Assembly (NCBI GenBank): GCA_009704555.1
Contig: WLDY01000017.1
Span: 1-9,680, forward strand
Origin: Actinomycetota bacterium
GTDB lineage: Bacteria; Actinomycetota; Actinomycetes; Nanopelagicales; Nanopelagicaceae
Direction of reading: 5' to 3'
Length of the DNA: 9,680 nucleotides
Part shown: piece by piece, positions 5,856 through 9,680 of the stretch
How the letters are laid out: each line of letters starts with the position of its first letter
Numbering within the stretch: the first letter of the stretch is position 1
The notes under the pieces: model-generated
Seen by the model: the letters and a program-made list of their open reading frames with translations, nothing else
Databases searched by the model: none
Told to the model about the DNA's origin: nothing
Translations under genes and position numbers: made by a program

Positions 5856-7448
5856 CTACGGCGCCGATTTCAATGCTCTCTTGTAACCCTTGGGGCAACG
5901 AGGACTTGTACCTGTCACCTTCTTCGTGACCCCGCCCTTGATGCAAGAGATGGTCTTCTTTGCAGGCTTGGCGGGCGCCACTTCAGTTGATTTAGGTTCC
6001 GAAGGAGTATTGCTCGATGGTGCCGCTTTGGTCGATTGCACTAACTTGATGTTGATCGTCTTCTCACTGTAGGTGAATCCTGCCGCGCTGAGGCGGAGCC
6101 AGCCACCTCGCTCGGAGATGATGGTAGAGGCGATGTTCTCAGTTCCAGCCGCGCCAGTGACAGACACGACCGCAGATAAAGGTGCATCACTGAACCCGTA
6201 GAGGCAGCGGGCGGCGTCACTGCGAATGATCAGATCGTAGGTACCCGTGTTTGGGGTCTTCCCATCTGCAGAGTGATGGAACCCAGCAACCCTGTAGCTC
6301 AGTGTCTCTTCTTGGAATCTGGGTGCGGAGCCTTCATAACCCATGGCGTTTGTGGAGACGATGCCGACGACTCGGGTCTTGTCGCTTAGGCAAGGATTGT
6401 TCGATTCCCAATTAGTGGAATTGATCGTCCAATATTGCTTTGCATATGCGGTCGTGTCGTTTACAAGAGGACGGAAGTAATCCAAGTACGCGAAGATCTC
6501 TGGCATGCCAGGCTCGACGAAGTGCACACCCTTGAGAGCTTGCTTGAACTCTTTCTCGCGATCAGTCAATTCGGCGACCTGTCGCGTGAAGGCGAAAACT
6601 GGCACCGTTACGGGTTTCCCTGCAACTGTCAGGCGGTTGTTTGTCGCACTGAATCTGTCGAGTTGAACGTCAGGGGAGGCCAACCTTGCCTTGTACCAAC
6701 CATTGGCTTTGTTGGTGACTCGTACCGTAATTTGGTAAGTCAGCCCCTCAGGAAACTCGTATTGGATACCCGCTGAGGTGTCGCTCGACCAGAGTGCTGA
6801 CCAAGATGGAGCCTCTACGCGAAAGGGCCTGATTGAGAGACGTACTCCTTGGATATAGAACTTCTTCTCCTGTGGGTCGTAACCCATGTTGTACTTGTAA
6901 TAGACGAAGTACTTGAGTGGAGCCGCTTGCCCATCTCGTACCTCCTCCCAGATCGACGGATGTATGCCCTCTGGCAGATTCATGGATGGGTCTGCCGGGA
7001 AGGGTTCTCCGTCTCTTTCGCGTTGCAGGTAATACTGGGTTGATTGGTAGCGCAGAAATTTGAGCTCCGTGTACTCGCCATCGCCTCTCTTGAGTCGCAC
7101 GCTTTCGATGCAATCTTCGGATCTCGCATCAGAGCAGACCCCCAACATGATCTGGGCGCCAAAGGGGTAGGGCGTTCTCTGTTCAACTCCTGGCTGAGGA
7201 AAGATGCAGTTGGGATCCTTGGTCGAAGAACAGATCACGTCTGGCCATCGACCAAGCTGAGAGAACCCGATTCCTGAATCATCACCCATGGAGAAGACGC
7301 GGCCACCCTCCCTATTTGCCTTCTCCGCAAGGTCGGCAGGGAAGAAGGAGCGTTGAGTGAGTTCGTCGTTACTTATTGCGGGCGGAGCCAAGAGAACGAG
7401 CACTGCCGAGAGAGCAGCAGAGAGAAAGATCCGCAGTCGCTCCATCAC
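5856..7448 (-). CDS. Secreted protein of unknown function with C-terminal Lys-rich two-Cys module
   Basis: I do not recognise the family of the main body of this 530-residue protein. Residues 1-26 form a Sec signal peptide: Arg4 and Arg6, a hydrophobic core from 7 to 21, and a plausible cleavage after Ala-Ile-Ser26. The mature part has eight cysteines in pairs: C73/C81 and C105/C113 (both CX7C), C353/C415, and C502/C518. This spacing suits disulfides in an exported protein. Aromatic and beta-rich stretches run through about 120-470. A low-complexity Ala/Pro/Ser/Lys linker (about 472-498) leads to a basic tail, TISCIKGGVTKKVTG and RCPKGYKRA (499-525). It resembles short C-terminal modules I remember from secreted proteins of uncultured Actinobacteria, possibly for envelope attachment (inference). 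The start is GTG 7448 (or ATG 7445); an in-frame TAA lies 9 nt upstream of the GTG and there is no Shine-Dalgarno site, which suggests a leaderless mRNA. It sits between pepA and gcvT, 85 bp before the longest pepA ORF. Confidence 0.85.
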   Translation of the reverse strand: MMERLRIFLSAALSAVLVLLAPPAISNDELTQRSFFPADLAEKANREGGRVFSMGDDSGIGFSQLGRWPDVICSSTKDPNCIFPQPGVEQRTPYPFGAQIMLGVCSDARSEDCIESVRLKRGDGEYTELKFLRYQSTQYYLQRERDGEPFPADPSMNLPEGIHPSIWEEVRDGQAAPLKYFVYYKYNMGYDPQEKKFYIQGVRLSIRPFRVEAPSWSALWSSDTSAGIQYEFPEGLTYQITVRVTNKANGWYKARLASPDVQLDRFSATNNRLTVAGKPVTVPVFAFTRQVAELTDREKEFKQALKGVHFVEPGMPEIFAYLDYFRPLVNDTTAYAKQYWTINSTNWESNNPCLSDKTRVVGIVSTNAMGYEGSAPRFQEETLSYRVAGFHHSADGKTPNTGTYDLIIRSDAARCLYGFSDAPLSAVVSVTGAAGTENIASTIISERGGWLRLSAAGFTYSEKTINIKLVQSTKAAPSSNTPSEPKSTEVAPAKPAKKTISCIKGGVTKKVTGTSPRCPKGYKRALKSAP

Positions 7449-7454
7449 TGCGCC

Positions 7455-7483
7455 ATGTTAGAGATGTCTTCAAGCATTGACCA
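7455..7483 (-). promoter_or_regulatory. Candidate leaderless promoter of the secreted-protein gene
   Basis: On the minus strand a TAACAT hexamer (7460-7455, fits TANNNT) lies 6 nt before the GTG start, with a possible -35 box TGGTCA (7483-7478) 17 bp upstream. An in-frame stop just upstream and the lack of a ribosome-binding site support transcription starting at or near the start codon. The assignment is from pattern only. Confidence 0.45.
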
Positions 7484-7503
7484 TCAACTCCATCAGCGAA
7501 GTT

Positions 7504-7530
7504 GCTAGACCTTCGGCTAGATTGTCTAGA
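7504..7530. repeat. GCTAGA direct repeats and CTAGAC/GTCTAG inverted repeat at the gcvT promoter
   Basis: GCTAGA occurs at 7504-7509 and 7516-7521, a 12-bp period. CTAGAC (7505-7510) is the exact reverse complement of GTCTAG (7524-7529), which directly precedes the gcvT ATG. The elements overlap the proposed -10 box of gcvT, the place for a repressor site. This is weak evidence because the words are short. Confidence 0.35.
7518..7523 (+). promoter_or_regulatory. Candidate -10 box of a leaderless gcvT promoter
   Basis: TAGATT (fits TANNNT) ends 6 nt before the gcvT ATG at 7530, the same spacing as the divergent gene's candidate box. The codon immediately before the ATG is TAG in frame, no Shine-Dalgarno sequence is present, and no convincing -35 box was found at 16-18 bp. 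Confidence 0.45.
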
Positions 7531-8687
7531 TGGTCGAAGATGGCGGGCACCCGGTAGGACCTCAACTTTCGCCGCTTCATGATTTTCATGTAGCGCGTGG
7601 CGCAAAGATGGCTGACTTCGGCGGTTGGCTGATGCCTATCGAGTATCCGCAAGGCAGCGAGACGCTCGCTGGAGGGGTCTTGGCTGAGCATGCGGCAGTC
7701 AGGGAGCATGTTGGAATCTTCGATGTCTCCCACCTCGGGAAGATCTCGGTGAGGGGCGATGGCGCGATCACATTCTTGAATTCGATCCTGACCAACGATC
7801 TCGAGTCCATCTCTGATTCCGAGGCGCAGTACACAATGCTCTGCGATGAGAGCGGTGGCGTCATCGACGACATGATCGCCTATCGAATCTCGACGAGTGA
7901 GGTCTTCCTCATCCCCAATGCCTCCAACTGCGGAAATGTCCATGAGGTCATCGCCTCAAGAGCTCCGGATGGAATCCAAATCGAGAACTGCCATCATGAT
8001 TTTGGCATCATCGCAGTGCAGGGACCGAAGTCTCGAGAATTGCTTGCCGCGATCGGACTCGATGTTCCGAGCACCCTCGGATACATGTCCTTCCGGCGAA
8101 TGCCATTCAAGGGAAGCGAGATCATCCTCTGTCGGACCGGCTACACCGGCGAACTTGGATTCGAGTTGGTAGTACCGGTCACATCCGCAGATGGTCAAAG
8201 CCTGACCGCAGCGGTCTGGGATTCGCTTGCACAGGCCTTGCCAAAGTTCGCCGGACTTGTCGCCGGACTAGGTGCGCGTGACACGCTTCGCACGGAGATG
8301 GGTTACGCCCTACACGGCCACGAACTCTCGCTCGAGATAAATCCCTTGGAAGCGGGAGTGGGATGGGCAATCTCCCTTGCCAAGCCCTCTTGGTTGGGGC
8401 GTGATGCCTTGCAGAAGATCAAGGAACGCGGTGTAGAGAGGAAGGCAGTGGCGCTGCTTGCAAAGGATCGCACGATTCCACGAGCAGGCATGCCGGTCAC
8501 TCTCGATGGAGTCGTCGTTGGCGTCGTGACGAGTGGGACCTTCTCTCCTTCGATCAAGAAGGGCATCGCCCTTGCTCTCGTGCGCCCCGATATCGTCAAG
8601 GGGACATCACTGACGATCGATGTTCGTGGACGTATCGGCGAATATGAGGTGGTCAGAGCGCCTTTTGTGCCTTCGCACGTTCGCTGA
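7530..8687 (+). CDS. gcvT: Aminomethyltransferase (glycine cleavage system T-protein)
   Basis: GcvT moves the methylene group from aminomethyl-lipoyl H-protein to tetrahydrofolate, releasing ammonia, in the cytoplasm. The 385-residue protein has the family's usual features: SPLHDFHVARGAKMADFGGW (14-33), FDVSHLGK (64-71), the folate-site loop GGVIDDMIAYR (109-119) with the conserved Asp pair 113/114, RTGYTGELGFEL (202-213), LGARDTLRTEMGYALHGHEL (247-266) and NPLEAGVGWA (271-280). A C-terminal barrel domain follows from about 300, ending SGTFSPS and EYEVVRAPFVP. ATG 7530 is fixed by the in-frame TAG directly before it and by the conserved HDFH segment soon after. No gcvP or gcvH is adjacent. 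The likely L-protein partner is lpdA at 2791-4161. The 3' end overlaps the opposing transporter gene by 35 bp. Expression is probably leaderless. Confidence 0.95.
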   Translation: MVEDGGHPVGPQLSPLHDFHVARGAKMADFGGWLMPIEYPQGSETLAGGVLAEHAAVREHVGIFDVSHLGKISVRGDGAITFLNSILTNDLESISDSEAQYTMLCDESGGVIDDMIAYRISTSEVFLIPNASNCGNVHEVIASRAPDGIQIENCHHDFGIIAVQGPKSRELLAAIGLDVPSTLGYMSFRRMPFKGSEIILCRTGYTGELGFELVVPVTSADGQSLTAAVWDSLAQALPKFAGLVAGLGARDTLRTEMGYALHGHELSLEINPLEAGVGWAISLAKPSWLGRDALQKIKERGVERKAVALLAKDRTIPRAGMPVTLDGVVVGVVTSGTFSPSIKKGIALALVRPDIVKGTSLTIDVRGRIGEYEVVRAPFVPSHVR

Positions 8688-9486
8688 GATCGTCGAGGAA
8701 TACGACTCTTTTCTGTGCGCGCCGAAGCGCATTGAGTATCGGTGCGCCAGTGATGGCAATGAGGGTCGCGGTCAAGATCGATCGCGGAATATCCCATGCC
8801 ATCGCGGTGAGGAAGTGGAATCTGACGAAACGAGTGAGGTTCTCTTCCACGCCTGCTCCTGGGACGAACGAGATCGCAGTCTCTGTTCCAAGTAACCATG
8901 GCCAAAGTTGAAGATCCATGAGGAAACCGAAGGACATTCCGGCAACGAGAGCGATCACCATCAACATCGCGATCTCTAGTCGACCTCGGAGGCGTTGCGG
9001 AAGTGATCCCGCCAGCAGACCGATCCAGGATGCGGCCATGATCTGGAAGGGTAACCAGGGTCCGATTCCACCGGTGAGTAGAGCTGAGAGAGCCATCGCA
9101 ATGGCGCCGAGTGAGAAACCGAAAGTGGCACCGAAGACACGAGCAGCGAGTATGACCAAGAACCACATCGGTTCGATACCTACCGCACCTGCTCCGATCT
9201 GTCGCAGCGCCGCCGCTAGAGCCGCAAGAACGGCGAGCAGTGCAAGTGCGCTCATTTCGATCTTTCCGCGATTGATCTCGAGCCCAAGGAAGAAGAGCGC
9301 TAGCGGGATGATGAGGAAGAAGACCCAGTAACGATCTTGCGTCATTACCAAGCCGAATGCGCTCTCAGGGAGGTAAAGCGGCCATGTGAAAGCGAGAAGT
9401 GACACCAGCGAGACAAGAGCGATACCGATCCGCGCGAGCGGGGAGAATCCCAACAATCCGCGACGGCTAAGCGTTGTCGAGAGCAT
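8653..9486 (-). CDS. ECF transporter S component (vitamin-binding membrane subunit)
   Basis: This 277-residue integral membrane protein has about six hydrophobic segments, near 20-38, 52-70, 76-98, 106-160 (two or more), 172-192 and 232-252. The central part, with FGATFGFSLGAIAMALSALLTGGIGPWLPFQ (split near 118-148) and the following WIGLLAG (154-160), resembles the conserved core of ECF substrate-binding subunits. It would bind a micronutrient at the membrane and pass it through a module of two ATPase domains and EcfT. The preceding gene encodes the end of an ABC ATPase and overlaps this one by 20 bp, consistent with one transporter operon. The substrate cannot be read from sequence; cobalamin or another vitamin is possible, and no riboswitch is visible in the window. 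ATG 9486 has GAAGGAAG 6 nt upstream, inside the ATPase coding sequence. The C-terminus is charged and presumably cytoplasmic. Confidence 0.8.
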   Translation of the reverse strand: MLSTTLSRRGLLGFSPLARIGIALVSLVSLLAFTWPLYLPESAFGLVMTQDRYWVFFLIIPLALFFLGLEINRGKIEMSALALLAVLAALAAALRQIGAGAVGIEPMWFLVILAARVFGATFGFSLGAIAMALSALLTGGIGPWLPFQIMAASWIGLLAGSLPQRLRGRLEIAMLMVIALVAGMSFGFLMDLQLWPWLLGTETAISFVPGAGVEENLTRFVRFHFLTAMAWDIPRSILTATLIAITGAPILNALRRAQKRVVFLDDLSERAKAQKAL

Positions 9487-9680
9487 CCATCACTTCCTTC
9501 ACGGTCAGCCACTTCTGTGGCGCAAGGATCTTTGTCACCTGTGGCGCGAATGGAAGGCTTGCGGTGAGCACTTCCCTGACATCGCCGTCTGAGACGAGTT
9601 CGCCATCTGCGACGAAGAGGACTCGATCGGCAAGCTCAGCGACAAGTTCGACATCGTGTGTTGCTATGAGAATCGATCGC
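9467..9680 (-). CDS. C-terminus of an ECF-type ABC transporter ATPase, truncated by window end
   Basis: This frame gives the last 70 residues before TAG at 9469-9467; the 5' part lies beyond base 9680. The fragment opens with ILIATHDVELVAELADRV, the H-loop region (switch His of the ATHD motif) of an ABC ATPase, followed by the usual LFVADGELVSDGDVREVL strand-helix unit. After this it has a tail, FAPQVTKILAP and WLTVKEVMDAL. I associate this tail with the tandem-domain ECF ATPases of actinobacteria, though only this end is visible. It would supply energy for the S component encoded directly downstream. The S-component start codon lies within its last codons in another frame, so the two are likely translationally coupled. 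EcfT must be encoded elsewhere, probably upstream on the same strand, because downstream of the S gene comes gcvT on the opposite strand. Confidence 0.85.
   Translation of the reverse strand, partial: RSILIATHDVELVAELADRVLFVADGELVSDGDVREVLTASLPFAPQVTKILAPQKWLTVKEVMDALDNA
9493..9500 (-). promoter_or_regulatory. Ribosome-binding site of the S-component gene inside the ATPase gene
   Basis: GAAGGAAG on the minus strand lies 6 nt before ATG 9486-9484 and is embedded in the ATPase codons for Val-Lys-Glu-Val. It supports this start and coupled translation of the two transporter genes. Confidence 0.65.

Noticed and set aside
7470..7943. 157-codon minus-strand frame reaching into the divergent promoter region
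   Set aside because: Antisense to the conserved N-terminal half of gcvT, with no motif and no ribosome-binding site; it is explained by codon bias of the sense gene.
8303..9166. Long minus-strand open frame of 287 codons across gcvT and the transporter gene
   Set aside because: It lies antisense to gcvT and out of frame within the S-component gene. Its translation is rich in Arg, His and Ser with no recognisable motif, while both real genes there have clear family features.

Overview
This window looks like a stretch of an actinobacterial chromosome of moderate GC content. Three things suggest this: the E2 acyltransferase has the actinobacterial SucB/DlaT layout (two lipoyl domains, Ala/Pro-rich linkers, an E3-binding domain, then the catalytic domain); the gene order gcvT / pepA / (lpdA) / E2 / TIGR01777-family oxidoreductase echoes the Mycobacterium tuberculosis gcvT-pepB-dlaT-Rv2216 neighbourhood as I remember it; and two divergent genes appear to have leaderless, TANNNT-type promoters. 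The secreted protein's C-terminal Lys-rich two-Cys module resembles tails I recall from uncultured aquatic Actinobacteria. Placement below phylum is a guess.

Layout. (1) Bases 1-81 (+) are the last 26 codons of a probable FAD-dependent oxidoreductase, ending 4 bp from the convergent gene at 86-973. (2) Bases 86-5730 (-) form a likely operon, transcribed pepA, lpdA, sucB/dlaT-type E2, TIGR01777-family oxidoreductase, with gaps of 51-55 bp. The gap before the last gene is largely a 13-bp tandem repeat. (3) Bases 5731-5855 hold the pepA leader, with two 13-bp direct repeats at 20-bp period and a separate inverted repeat. (4) Bases 5856-7448 (-) encode a Sec-exported protein of unknown function. 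(5) Bases 7449-7529 are a compact divergent promoter region. (6) gcvT runs 7530-8687 (+). (7) Bases 8653-9680 (-) carry an ECF vitamin-transporter S component and the end of its ATPase gene; the two overlap by 20 bp, and the S gene overlaps gcvT tail-to-tail by 35 bp. No stretch above about 130 bp lacks a gene.

How the genes fit together. E2 and lipoamide dehydrogenase (E3) are lipoyl-dependent parts of the pyruvate and 2-oxoglutarate dehydrogenase complexes. The same E3 normally serves as L-protein of the glycine cleavage system, whose T-protein is encoded by gcvT. The window is therefore a lipoate-linked central-carbon and one-carbon locus, joined by a housekeeping aminopeptidase, a nucleotide-sugar-epimerase-like oxidoreductase, an exported unknown and a vitamin transporter. 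I see no mobile element, CRISPR array, tRNA, rRNA or defence system, and no wholly new multi-gene system. The most interesting points are the uncharacterised secreted protein, the paired leaderless promoters, the pepA leader repeats and the three-frame stop cassette made by the tandem repeat.
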